DNA from: Magicicada septendecula
Lineage: Eukaryota; Arthropoda; Insecta; Hemiptera; Cicadidae
Assembly: GCA_034769895.1 (NCBI GenBank)
Contig: CM068369.1
Coordinates: forward strand, 423,013,479-423,077,478
DNA: 64,000 nt
Direction of reading: 5' to 3'
Below, piece after piece: positions 1-10,398 of the stretch. Both the position numbers and the translations under genes were made by a program. The notes beneath the pieces were generated by a model. It was not told the DNA's origin. It saw only the letters and a list, made by a program, of their open reading frames with translations, and made no database searches. Numbering within the stretch: position 1 is the first letter of the stretch; every line of letters starts with the position of its first letter.

Positions 1-822
1 CAAATGATCTTATGTAAAACGTCACTCAAGGAATGCCAGACGTAATGGCTGCACCTTAAAAACAAGGACGTCATCACCAAAAACAATAGAATTGATGATG
101 CGACAACCCTTCCACTTGGGAAATAAGCGCCATATTGTTGTTCTCAGTCGACGAACATCTTCCGTGCGAACTGCACGTTGTCTAAATTGCTAAATCAATC
201 AATATAAAATGTAGAGACAGTGAGTGCAGTTAATAAAAAGGAACAGTGTAATAGTTCGGTAGAACACCAGCATGAACATGAGTAACGACTGACTCGATCT
301 TCATTTAACAGCAGGAAAGTAAACCTTTCACATTTTAAACCACCAACACTTTTCAACATTAATTGAGTTCAAATAATTGCAAATGTACCGTTTAACTTAG
401 TTTGTGTGGGAGCATGTGTGCATGGGTACCGGTACTATATAAAATCACAAGCATTGGTTCACGTTACGTGATTCATACAACGTAACAACTTAAATCATTA
501 TACTGCAGTAATGTTCTAAATTCATTTAAATAGGTAACCAGAGTAAATTGGAGATGAAATATAAATGGTGTAAATGTATCACACGTAAGGCTGATGTAGC
601 AAAAATATTTCGCAGCCATTTTGTATTTGGATTAACCAGGAAGAAGACTCCATCTTTATTTTTGTTGTTGTTTTGTTATTAAAATATATAAAAATTCAGA
701 CAATTAAAACACAAGTTTTACTCAATGAAATCGGAGTATATTATTTCTATATAACCATTCCGTTTCTAGCTCGTTATAGAACCCTGGGACCCGAACATAA
801 AATATATTATGTTGGCAACAAC
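1..822 (+). repeat. 5' LTR of element A (partial, diverged)
   Basis: Positions about 17-160 align with 6981-7105 in the 3' LTR through shared stretches such as aaaacgtcac, gacgtcat and ttctcagtc. The PBS-like sequence at 824 sets the inner edge. The outer edge is left of the window. Divergence is high compared with the other LTR pairs in the window. Confidence 0.5.
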
Positions 823-3241
823 ATGGCGACTGGACTGCTCAGAGAAAATACAGAGTTTTAAAATGTTAACAATTTAAAAAAATATAAAAGGTAAGTTTGT
901 TAACAAATGACGACCCGAACAGTGACATTTAATAATTTCAGTAAGAGGTTAGTTAACACATTTGTCTCTAATCCAGGGAGCATCTGGAGCCTTACCTTGC
1001 ACACTAGCCAAGAGAAAGGTTTTTAAGTGGTTATCCTTCCTCCACTATTTGTTATGTATATAAATATAATTTAATAATAATAGAATCTTCTGTACATAGG
1101 TAACAAATGGGTCTGTCACTGAGAGTCCGTCAGAACGAATCCCTTTGGGGTGCCCCCCCCCAACTGAGCGATTATTCAACTTGTCATGTACAGCTGCCCC
1201 TACTTAGCCCCCCCTAGAGAAAATCCTGGCTATGCCTCTGATGATCATAGTAATGTAAAAGGTTGTAAAAGATGGAGTCTGGGTGATAATTATTTCAATA
1301 AGGCATTTGAGTCAGTCAGAGTTAACTTTAATGGGTTTTAGAAAAAATAAGAATTTTGGAATAAAAATAATATAGAAATGGGTCAATAGTAGGGACACAG
1401 TAGCGGGAGTGCATGTATGTAGAGAAAGCGAGAGTGATGTAAACGGAAAGTAAATAGGTGATGGTGAAATTTTGTAATGAGTGTGACGTTGTAGGGAGTG
1501 ATCAACGTACGTTGTTGTGGCAGGTGATTGAGAAGTTTTGAAGAGTGTTTGCCGAGATTCCAGGGAGGGCAAAAGGGTATGAATGTGAATTGCAAGTAAG
1601 GGAACACACATCCTAGGTACAAAGAGGGTATCAGGCATTTTATAATAAAAGGAGAATGATATAAGTAGAGTAGATAAAGTGTTGAAGGGGGTTATTATTG
1701 AGAGATTGGTGTCACCCTATGCAAATCTGTTAGTGGTTGTTAGAAGGGAGAAAGGGAGTAAGGTTATATATAAATGCCCATTCAATAAATCAAATCATTG
1801 TGAATGACTGAGAATCACCCAAACTAATTAAGGATGAAAATGTTAAATAGAATTTCATAGTGGAAGTGTAATAATAAATGAAATGTGATGTAAAATGAAG
1901 GTTGATAATAGATTTGAATTTATGGAGAATTTAATGGCACAATAAATGATAAATAATTAAAGGTTGATATAAAAAAAAAGAGTTAATAGAAAGTTCAAGT
2001 TGTAATGTTTATAATTTTCTATACAGATTATTTAAAGGTGAATTGTTTAGTTAAATGTAGCAATGTTAATGTTCAAGGTTAATGTTTATTATGTTATATT
2101 ATGTTAGTGTGAATGGAATAAGATGGTTAGTTAGTTTAGTTATAAGATATGCTATTATAGCGATAGCATGTTGTTACTATAGATAGCGGTATGGGTTGAT
2201 TGAGTAACATCGATGCATGTTACCATCAACAGAGGCTCAAATAGAGCGTAATATACACTGTACACCAACCTTATATAATATTATATTATATGTAAATTAA
2301 TATGGCACAGTGTATAAAAAATGATTTGTTAAAACATGCTAATGACAGGTTTCCCCACATTTCGGGCGATTACTGTTTCACCAACACTAATCGTGGTTTT
2401 GGCCGACAACCAGCTGTGGGCAGATATTGTAAAACTGACCATGGTTGGTTGCCTGTGAAATTGGTTTGAAATTGAAATTAATGGGGGGGGGGAATCAGGG
2501 GGAAATCATACCGGAACTATGGAACAGCGGCTATCACCCGTTCGCGTGGGAACAAATAAAAGGGTGATAGAACCATTTTAAGGTTGTTATTATATAATCA
2601 GTAGGATTTTATATCTGAACTTTAAATGTAATGCCGAAGCAAGGACAGGAGATGACAAAATTCCTCCTTAACTTCAGTTCTTGTGGAAGCAACTGGGCGC
2701 TACAGTTCAGGGGGGCCACTGTGTGTGTGGAAGGAGGTTACTAAAGTGTGACTAACGCATTAGTAAATATTAAAATGAATTATGTTGATGAGCTGATGAG
2801 ATCATTAAATGATTTTGTATTGAGTTAAGAAATATTATGACAATGGAAGATGATTGACATTTTCAAGTAGATAATTTGTTCTGATGTAGTTGATTTAAAT
2901 GTGTTTTGTTCTATATAAGAATTTTATAAATGAATTTAATTGTTTTGAAATATTAATTCTATGAGGGAAGGTATTTATAATGTTGTAATGGGAAATGTTT
3001 ATTTAAATTCTGATAGAATCAGGGAAATATTTTGAATTTTGGGAATAAGATGTAACAAGAGAAGGGTATAAAGAATGTTGATATTGAGGCTGGATGTTCA
3101 TATTTTGTTATAATAAATATTGTATTCATATATAGTTTAGGAGTTAAGGAAAAAACTAGTGCTTTTTAACGCAAACCAGCACAAAGCTAAGGGGAGACAG
3201 ATCAGTTAGGGATATGGTATTATGCAAGGACACTATTTGAC
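823..3241 (+). other. Internal non-coding region of element A
   Basis: No convincing reading frame spans this 2.4 kb. Blocks at about 1600-1820 (with tcacccaaactaat), 2340-2570 (gggcgattactg, cactaatcgtggttttgg) and 3150-3240 (acgcaaaccagc, agatcagttaggga) recur in element B in the opposite orientation. A C-rich patch at 1140-1240 is not shared with B and may be a small foreign repeat. Confidence 0.5.
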
Positions 3242-3290
3242 TTTTAATTTGATCAGAATGATCACAGTTGCACACCACTATATAAAAATT

Positions 3291-3338
3291 ATCCCGATTA
3301 GCGCTTTCAAGCCTCACAGCCCATCGTCAGATCGGAAT
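3291..3338 (-). ncRNA. Hammerhead ribozyme motif in Penelope 3' repeat
   Basis: On the minus strand, stem I AUUCCGAU pairs over all 8 positions with AUCGGGAU (one G-U). The core is CUGACGA, then a short GU-rich stem II, then GAA, then the self-complementary AGCGCU as a minimal stem III, and A at the cleavage position. All conserved core bases are present. Short palindromic stem III is known in ribozymes of Penelope-like elements, which may act as dimers. Confidence 0.82.
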
Positions 3339-3493
3339 AGGCAGAAATTATTTTAAAAACAAACCCTTCACCCCTCTCCCCCACCCTGCTCACACACAAC
3401 AAGCTATAATATAAATGACCCTTCCCCACCCCCTAAACCCTGTCCCACACCATCTGTACAGTTACATATTTTTCTAGCAAATTCCTTGTGTTT

Positions 3494-3494
<1 letters not shown>

Positions 3495-3543
<49 letters not shown>
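3495..3543. repeat. GT microsatellite in Penelope repeat
   Basis: About 24 uninterrupted TG units on the plus strand. The sister array in the other repeat is at 6376-6418 and has one interruption. Confidence 0.95.
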
Positions 3544-3664
3544 ATCCTTTTAAACTTACCCTACTTCCTCTCCACACACATGGGTCAGTCACACACCCTT
3601 ATTTTAACCATCCAATTAGTACTATGCAAATAATTCTTAATCTTATCTATCTGTCCTCTATCAT

Positions 3665-6082
3665 TTACTTCTTAATCATGTTATAAAATATTTCTTCATT
3701 ATCAAATTTAATTTTAATATTAATTAAATTGTCTAACCCCTTTTCTCTTTCTTTTAATATTTCTAACTCCTCTCTAAGCTTCCTTTCAACTGTGTTATTT
3801 ACTACTTTTACAATTTCGTATTCTTCCAAAGGATTAACAAACTTATGGTTGTCTTCTATGAAATGTCTTGCATATAACGAATTGGTTGTTCTATTACCTT
3901 CTCCACGTTTGTGGTCAGACAACCTGCATACGAATTTTCGTCCTGTCTCACCTAGGTACACTTTGTTGCAGTCTTTACATTTTAATTCATAAATTCCGCT
4001 TTTCTGTAATACTGGAATTTTTTCTATATTCTTATTCCTTATCTTATCAAATACCGTTTCACATTTTTTAATAGCTATATCTACTCCATATTTATTAAAA
4101 CATTTTATAATTTTTCTAGTATGTGAACCTATGTATGTCAATGACCCTGCATAATTCTTTTGTTCTGGTTCTATTTTAGCTTTTTGTATGTTAACCCTTT
4201 TCATAACTTTATCCACTATGTTGGTGTTATAATTATTATTCCTTACAATTCCCTTTATCGTTTTTAACTCCCTAACTTTTGATTCGGTCTCTTTTAAACA
4301 CTTCTGAGCTCTGTAACAAAATGTATTGATTGCCGCCATTTTATATCTATATGGGTGGTAAGACTCTCTTGGTATAATTATATCAGAATACGACTCTTTC
4401 CTAAATATCCCAAACTGTAGTTTCTCATTATCCTTAATTTCTATGTTCAAATCTAAGTAATTTATTTTCTTACCTCCTATCTCTTCTTTAAATTGTAAGT
4501 TTTTATCCTTGTTATTTACCTCATTTATAAACTCATGCACTTCTTCTATGCTTCCTTCCCAAATTACTAATACATCATCAACGTATCTAGACCATAATTT
4601 TATATTGTCTTTATACTTAGTGGAAGTTATTAATTGCTTTTCAAAATCATTCATGTATATTTCAGCAAGAATAGGGGATAATGAAGACCCCATAGGTAAA
4701 CCTTTTTTCTGTATATAAAACTTGTTATTAAACCTAAAATAGTTCTGATTTACACATTCTTTAATTACTTTCATCAACTGCTTTTTATACCTGTATTCTC
4801 CCATATTATTATCATTTATTAACTTAATAACTTTATTTACTGTGATATTGGTAAACATGTCCTTAACATCCAGTGATATCAATTTTGTATTTACATTAAT
4901 CCTAATATTTTCTAATTTTTCTATCAATTTTACATTATTCTCTATGTTGTATTTTGTCCCAAATTCATATTTCTCTCTCAGTACTCTGCTAACTTCCTTT
5001 GATAATTTATAAATAGGTGCATTAATAAAAGAAACAATCGGTCTAATTGGTTTTCCTTCTTTATGTATCTTAACCTGACTTTTAAAAGTTGGTGCTGTTG
5101 GATTACTTTCCAATAAATACTTTTTCTTATTTTCTTCTATAAATGTTATCTGTTTCATCATTTGTTTTATCCTTGACTGGTACTTACTTGTATAATCATA
5201 CTTTATTTCCTCGTATGGTCCTTCCCTTATAAATTCTTCCGTTTTCTTTATGTATTCGTCCTTTCTCAGTAGTACCATTGTATTTCCTTTGTCCGCCTTC
5301 GTAACTATAATATCATTTTTCTTTATTTTATTCTTTAGTTTAGTTACAGTTGATTTGATTTTTTGTTCATTTTTTGAATTATACAAACTTTTCTTAAATA
5401 TTTTATCTACTACATTCCCTACTTCCCACCTTATTCTTTTTTTATCATTTTCATTTCCTAGTTTTTGTATTATGCTTTCGCATTCAATAATCGTTTTTTC
5501 TTGATTTAATTCTGGTGGCGGTGCGTATTTTAAGCCTTTTGCTAACATTTCTTTTTCTTCTGTATTGAAATTCACCTCTGTAAGGTTTATTACTCTTTTT
5601 TCATAGTTATTCTTAGAGAGGTGTTCCTTTTTTACTTTGTTCTTTCTTATTAATTTATTTAACTTATCTACCATTTTTTTATTTTTCTTTTCCAATTTCT
5701 TTTCTACGTACCCCAAACCAAAATTATATAATATTTCTTCTAACTCTACATACGAGTATATTCTTAACAATTCTATGTGTCTGTCATATAATTCCCTATT
5801 ATATCTATTGATTAAGCCGTAGAGTGACCTTATTTCCAGTTTTATCCACAACTTCTCGCTTTGTTCTTTTACTTTTTTGGCTACACTGTTCTTATTTTTA
5901 ATTTTAACTTGAGCGTACTTTGGGATGACATTATTATCCAGACATTGTTTATTAAACCATATTTTACTTAAAACCCTCTTCAATTTAACTTTTAACTTAA
6001 GATATTTAAAAACTTTACTTACCTTATTGTTGTCGTTTATTACCTCATTGTTGTTGCCCATTACCTGTAGTCGATTGCACAT
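3665..6082 (-). CDS. Penelope-like reverse transcriptase with GIY-YIG endonuclease
   Basis: This 805-residue uninterrupted protein is about the usual length for Penelope-like elements. The N-terminal third is Lys-rich and helical. TKADKGNTMVLLRKDEY near residue 265 is the characteristic Penelope box. RT motifs follow: KIHKEGKPIRPIVSF (about 345), LISLDVKDMFTNI (about 410), GLPMGSSLSPILAEIYMNDF (about 465), YVDDVLVIW (about 500, catalytic Asp pair) and INYLDLNI (about 545). A C-terminal GIY-YIG nuclease begins at GIYELKCKDCNKVYLGETGR (about residue 695), with Cys residues and a following HKR and HF. The enzyme would nick the target and copy its RNA there. Judged intact, so the copy could have been recently active. 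Confidence 0.95.
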   Translation of the reverse strand: MCNRLQVMGNNNEVINDNNKVSKVFKYLKLKVKLKRVLSKIWFNKQCLDNNVIPKYAQVKIKNKNSVAKKVKEQSEKLWIKLEIRSLYGLINRYNRELYDRHIELLRIYSYVELEEILYNFGLGYVEKKLEKKNKKMVDKLNKLIRKNKVKKEHLSKNNYEKRVINLTEVNFNTEEKEMLAKGLKYAPPPELNQEKTIIECESIIQKLGNENDKKRIRWEVGNVVDKIFKKSLYNSKNEQKIKSTVTKLKNKIKKNDIIVTKADKGNTMVLLRKDEYIKKTEEFIREGPYEEIKYDYTSKYQSRIKQMMKQITFIEENKKKYLLESNPTAPTFKSQVKIHKEGKPIRPIVSFINAPIYKLSKEVSRVLREKYEFGTKYNIENNVKLIEKLENIRINVNTKLISLDVKDMFTNITVNKVIKLINDNNMGEYRYKKQLMKVIKECVNQNYFRFNNKFYIQKKGLPMGSSLSPILAEIYMNDFEKQLITSTKYKDNIKLWSRYVDDVLVIWEGSIEEVHEFINEVNNKDKNLQFKEEIGGKKINYLDLNIEIKDNEKLQFGIFRKESYSDIIIPRESYHPYRYKMAAINTFCYRAQKCLKETESKVRELKTIKGIVRNNNYNTNIVDKVMKRVNIQKAKIEPEQKNYAGSLTYIGSHTRKIIKCFNKYGVDIAIKKCETVFDKIRNKNIEKIPVLQKSGIYELKCKDCNKVYLGETGRKFVCRLSDHKRGEGNRTTNSLYARHFIEDNHKFVNPLEEYEIVKVVNNTVERKLREELEILKEREKGLDNLINIKIKFDNEEIFYNMIKK

Positions 6083-6169
6083 CTTAACAGACGTTTAATG
6101 AAGAAATTTGTGTTAGTGGTTGAAATCACAATCAGAATGATCACAGTTGCACACCACTATATAAAAATT

Positions 6170-6217
6170 ATCCCGATTAGCGCTTTCAAGCCTCACAGCC
6201 CATCGTCAGATCGGAAT
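6170..6217 (-). ncRNA. Hammerhead ribozyme motif in Penelope 5' repeat
   Basis: Same sequence and fold as the copy at 3291-3338: stem I, CUGACGA, stem II, GAA, AGCGCU and A. Two copies flanking the ORF would let the transcript be cut at both terminal repeats. Confidence 0.82.
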
Positions 6218-6372
6218 AGGCAAAAATTATTTTAAAAACAAACCCTTCACCCCTCTCCCCCACCCTGCTCACACACAACAAGCTATAATATAAATGACCC
6301 TTCCCCACCCCCTAAACCCTGTCCCACACCATCTGTACGGTTACATATTTTTCTAGCAAATTCCTTGTGTTT

Positions 6373-6375
<3 letters not shown>

Positions 6376-6415
<40 letters not shown>

Positions 6416-6418
6416 TGT
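6376..6418. repeat. GT microsatellite in Penelope repeat
   Basis: TG run with a single TATG interruption. It is the paralogue of the array at 3495-3543. Confidence 0.95.
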
Positions 6419-6705
6419 GCATCCTTTTAAACTTACCCTACTTCCTCTCCTTTTTTAATTTGATGTTTCAGTGTCTGGTGATGCTGTGGTGGCGGTCCTG
6501 AGCTGACCAGCGCGTCAGAACAGGAGCGTCAAGTGCCTGACTGGCCTTGTGGTGTTGGGATCTCGAGAGAGAAGTCCAGTAAGGTCATTCAGGTGCAGTC
6601 ACAGTCACTGGACCAGGGGGTAAGTTAACTATTATTTTTTTTATAAACCGTAAAGGGGGTTGTGGCGACATATCCTGACTGATCCCTTTAGGAAGTATGA
6701 GAGTG

Positions 6706-6747
6706 TCAATGAGAGTTTTTATGCTTCGGCATAAAACCTCTCATTGA
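6706..6747 (+). other. UUCG hairpin before the element A polypurine tract
   Basis: The arms TCAATGAGAGTTTTTATGC and GCATAAAACCTCTCATTGA pair at 18 of 19 positions around a C(UUCG)G tetraloop. It lies immediately 5' of the polypurine tract and has counterparts in elements B and C. Confidence 0.75.
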
Positions 6748-6755
6748 GGGGGTCT

Positions 6756-7517
6756 TGTAATGGTACATTTCTGTCCATATAGTGGTTTGGGGAAAAAAAT
6801 ATATATAAATTTTATTGTTCATTCAAAAGCATAAATAATGGTAAAGTCTTGTAAAGTTTTATAACGACGTAATATCAAGCGAGTGGAAATTGTATCAAGG
6901 TCAACATTGTATACGCAAAAACAACAACTATATTTCGCCAGACGAACTTTGGCCTATTAAGTCACCAAGCCGAGCCTGCAAAAACGTCACATGGAATGCA
7001 GTGCACAATTCGCCTCGCCTTAAAATTTGAGTCGTCATAGTTCGAAGACAATAAGATTGGTGACGTGACACCCTCTCCACCTCAGAAAATAACGCAGTGC
7101 ATCCGTTCTCAGTCACGTAATACTCCTAGTGCCGGCCGGACACGTATAAAAGTTCCGAAACTAAATCTCGGGTGGACCCAAACAAAAATGTGAAATATTA
7201 CGCAAAATCGGAACAAAATTGTAAAATAACAGTTAATTAATAGTTACTATGTAAAAATATATCAAAAGTGTGTGCGTCCACGAAATAGGAATGTGCGCAA
7301 TAAGATGGACTCACATGTAACCAGATAAGTACTACAACGACACATCAGATAACTTCAATAATAAATTCAAACCATTCAAATTTCTATTAAAAGAAATATT
7401 TATTTAAAATGAGCTCAATTTGGGGAATATAGAATGTGTACAGAATGAAAGAGTGCGTAATTGCGTGAATGAAAACATCTATATTTAAGAAGTGCTGGGT
7501 TGTGTGCTTATATATAT

Positions 7518-7549
<32 letters not shown>

Positions 7550-7559
7550 CTTATATATA
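6756..7559 (+). repeat. 3' LTR of element A (partial)
   Basis: Starts TGTAATGG directly after the polypurine tract. The part around 6981-7105 aligns with the left LTR. The right end is obscured by an AT microsatellite (about 7510-7549), the mariner fold-back and element D. Confidence 0.5.
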
Positions 7560-8291
7560 CGAGGTGTGTCTGGAAAGTAAAGATACAAAGGTCGTAATTG
7601 GTCTAAAAATATTTATTTACAAATCATTAACTGACAGTTACGTAAATACATATATCTTTATTTCCCTACATAATTACCGTCATTATCCAAGCACCTATTA
7701 AGTCTGGGAACCAGCTTTTGTGTCCCCGTGTCATAGAAGTCTGCCGCCAACCATTTGAACTATGTCATGACCTCTTCTTTTACCTCGTCATCATTATCGA
7801 ACTTTTTTCCGGCCAGATATTGTTTCAGGTGAAGGAACAAGTGAAAATCACTGGGCGCGAGGTCCGGGCTATGCGGCGGGTGATCCAAAACATCGCATTT
7901 CCAACTGCATGCATACTGCACGCGTGACCTCTGCGCTGCTCGGCAGTTGGAAATGCGATGTTTTGGATCACCCGTCGCATAGCCCGGACCTCGCGCCCAG
8001 TGATTTTCACTTGTTCCTTCACCTGAAACAATATCTGGCCGGAAAAAAGTTCAATAACGATGACGAGGTAAAAGAAGAGGTCATGACATAGTTCAAATGG
8101 TTGGCAGCAGACTTCTATGACACGGGGATACAAAAGCTGGTTCCCAGACTTAATAGGTGCTTGGATAATGACGGTAATTATGTAGGGAAATAAAGATATA
8201 TGTATTTACGTAACTGTCAGTTAATGATTTGTAAATAAATATTTTTAGACCAATTATGACCTTTGTATCTTTACTTTCCGGACACGCCTCG
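7560..8291. mobile_element. Mariner-derived fold-back element
   Basis: Two 349-bp arms (7560-7908 and 7943-8291) are near-perfect inverted copies around a 34-bp spacer, flanked by TA on both sides (7558-7559 and 8292-8293). Outer ends read CGAGGTGTGTCTGGAAAGTA and its complement. The plus-strand right half encodes the end of a mariner transposase: HPSHSPDLAPSDFHLF with the last catalytic Asp, then LKQYLAGKKFNNDDEVKEEV, then a stop at the ATAG following. The left arm is a mirror copy of the same 3' end, so there is no complete transposase. It is a non-autonomous palindrome that would have moved with mariner enzyme in trans. Confidence 0.9.
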
Positions 8292-8294
8292 TAT

Positions 8295-10331
8295 TATAAT
8301 ACGACTCTTGTACCCGTAGTATCTTAATGGTATAATGATTTGCCCGTGTTATTCCTTGTATATGTTAATTTGTAATAAATAGTTGTAAATAGTGTATCAG
8401 CTGATCGTGGAATATTTATGTTGTGTGTTTACGAATGTGATTTAAATATATAAGTAAAAGAATTGAATTATTCTGCCTTGGGTTCTGAATCAGAATTATA
8501 ATTATTCCAGTTCAGTAGTTAGAACTCCCAAAAGCAATTCAAAAATAGCGGTCGAGTCATCCCAAAATTTTCAAGTCACCTTCGATATTAGGCTTTAACC
8601 TATTATTTGAGGTTAATCTTGGTTTTGCAGTTTGCGTACTTCCAATGACTCCCCAAATTCTTCTTATCCTTGTTATTTATAAAATAAATGCTGATAATAT
8701 ATTACGTTCCTGAAATAATAACGCATGGATATGATTTAATAACATAATGGTTTAATCTCTGTAATATAAATTCAAATTATTGGAAAATTCCATTCGATAC
8801 ATACGGTTGTCACAATCGATATTTATCTCAGGATTTAATAATTAAATAATTTTAATATATTTCGTGGGAATTCTTGTGGCTGCTACGAAAAGTTCCTTTA
8901 CATGATAATTAATAATATAGAGTACCTTTACAAACAATATTACTTATAATCTAAAAAATTACAAAAATTATATATTAAGTAACATACAAAGTTGACGAGA
9001 TTCAATGCTTCGTAAAAAGCATGTAGGTTAGAGTGATGTCAACATCATGGCTACTATATTGTCCGTCTCAGAAAATAATGAAGTTTATTAATGTGTCCAA
9101 ATAAATGTTTCCTTGTAATCACTGTTCGCTTAGATATTGAATTTGTTTTCACTTAAAATGTTTACTAGTGATTAGTGTTAGTGTAAATTGTTATATTGTC
9201 TAGTGGTTGTTCCTTGTTGGATAAAAATATTGTCAAATTATACTTTACACATCTAGACGATATTGCTGAAGGTTTCCTGGTTTATTCTGAATAATTTCTT
9301 GCTTGTGTGTGTTACTTGTTCATGAAAATTGTAGTGGAGGGATTATTATCTTCGATGGTGGTCCTTCAGATCTTCGTTCACAAACGGGTTAACAATTTTT
9401 TTAAATTTTATTTTAATTACCTCTCGACACGCACGATTCAACTGTTCTCCTTCACAATTAACAATTAAGTGTTATTTCTTCTTTTTTAGTCACTGAACTC
9501 ATACAAACTTCTTAAATTTTGATTGGCCATTTATGTACAGGTTAAATGTTATAGGATCAACACCCATTAGCTACTTTATATTTTATAAATTACCTTTAAT
9601 AGATAATTTTATTATTATACTCTAATGATACATGCAATGTTTATACAATTATTAATTAGATAATTATAAACAATTTGATACTAAACATGCCTCAGTTTAT
9701 AACTGTAAAACCTTATTAATTTGAATTTCTATGATATGTGGTGGAACAATTTGTTATGGTTGATTGTAATTTCTACTTTGACTGCCTGAGGTAAATATAT
9801 TTACATAAATTAACTGGTGACATAAAATCTTATAACATACAACAAAACTCTTAATAATAATAATTGTTTTTAACAACTTTAATTATTTCATACTTTTAAA
9901 CTATTGTCTGTATGATAATAATAAAACACTTTTTATAAATAATAAATAGCACACTGTTTAACTATAGTTTGTGCCACTATTTATTATTATATCACTCATC
10001 ACTGTAAATGTTTGTGTCCCTTTTTCTATCCTTAATATAGGCCTATATAATTTTGTTAATACAATTTTAATTTATGATTAGGTACTCTTTATTGGGTTTA
10101 GTTGTGTTTCAGGGTAAGTTGATTATTTAGGCCTACTAGGTTTATTTATTTAACTTGTTGTCTGTTTACTGCCCTATTCTACTGGGTTATTTCTGGGTTT
10201 CTTAATAATATTAAATAAGTCAAACCAACTAGGTTTCCTTTAATTTGCTTTCAATTATTATTTCTTGTTTCCTCTCTGGATCGGATTCCACTATTATTTA
10301 CTATTCTTTTGTAACATTTTGTTTCGTTACA
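8295..10331 (-). repeat. 3' LTR of element D
   Basis: 2037-bp partner of 16090-18123. Its right edge adjoins the purine-rich tract and its left edge adjoins the TA of the mariner fold-back. Confidence 0.93.
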
Positions 10332-10398
10332 AATTGCCTCCCTTCAGAAGTAATTATTTCTGAACACTTCATTAGGTGTGAGGACATAATTACTTATG

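Larger units (their letters stand above)
3252..3573 (-). repeat. Penelope terminal repeat, 3' copy
   Basis: Matches 6131-6450 almost base for base from atcagaatgatcacag to ttcctctcc, apart from the length of the internal GT run. On the coding strand this is the downstream copy. Confidence 0.9.
6131..6450 (-). repeat. Penelope terminal repeat, 5' copy
   Basis: The upstream copy on the coding strand; it ends about 50 bp before the start codon at 6082. It contains the GT run 6376-6418 and the upstream hammerhead motif. Confidence 0.9.
3254..6452 (-). mobile_element. Penelope-like element, apparently full length
   Basis: A single long minus-strand frame with RT and GIY-YIG domains is flanked by direct terminal repeats of about 320 bp (to 3573, and 6131-6450). 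The whole is bounded by a 12-bp target duplication, ttttaatttgat, at 3242-3253 and 6453-6464. Removing the insertion restores the target, which aligns with element B (atttgat followed by tgtttcag). The two terminal repeats are nearly identical, so the insertion is recent. Each repeat contains a GT microsatellite and, on the coding strand, a hammerhead ribozyme motif. The element lies inside element A. Confidence 0.93.
1..8294 (+). mobile_element. Element A: old Ty3/Gypsy-type LTR fossil, non-autonomous, interrupted
   Basis: Plus-strand fossil related to elements B and C. The window opens inside its 5' LTR. A PBS-like stretch beginning TGGCGACTGG lies at 824, and a polypurine tract (TTGAGGGGG) near 6744-6752 precedes a 3' LTR that starts TGTAATGG at 6756. 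The internal region aligns with the B internal region in several blocks (about 1600-1820, 2340-2570, 3150-3240 and 6465-6755). No pol was found. The two LTRs match only patchily, for example around 17-160 and 6981-7105, so the insertion is old. The copy is broken in many places and carries a nested Penelope-like element, a mariner fold-back and possibly element D at its right end. Confidence 0.6.

Noticed and set aside
1312-1638. 108-residue minus-strand frame in element A
   Set aside because: Low complexity; it overlaps a non-coding block shared with element B in the other sense.
5250-5504. Plus-strand Phe/Ser-rich frames under the Penelope RT
   Set aside because: Shadows of the Lys-rich minus-strand gene.
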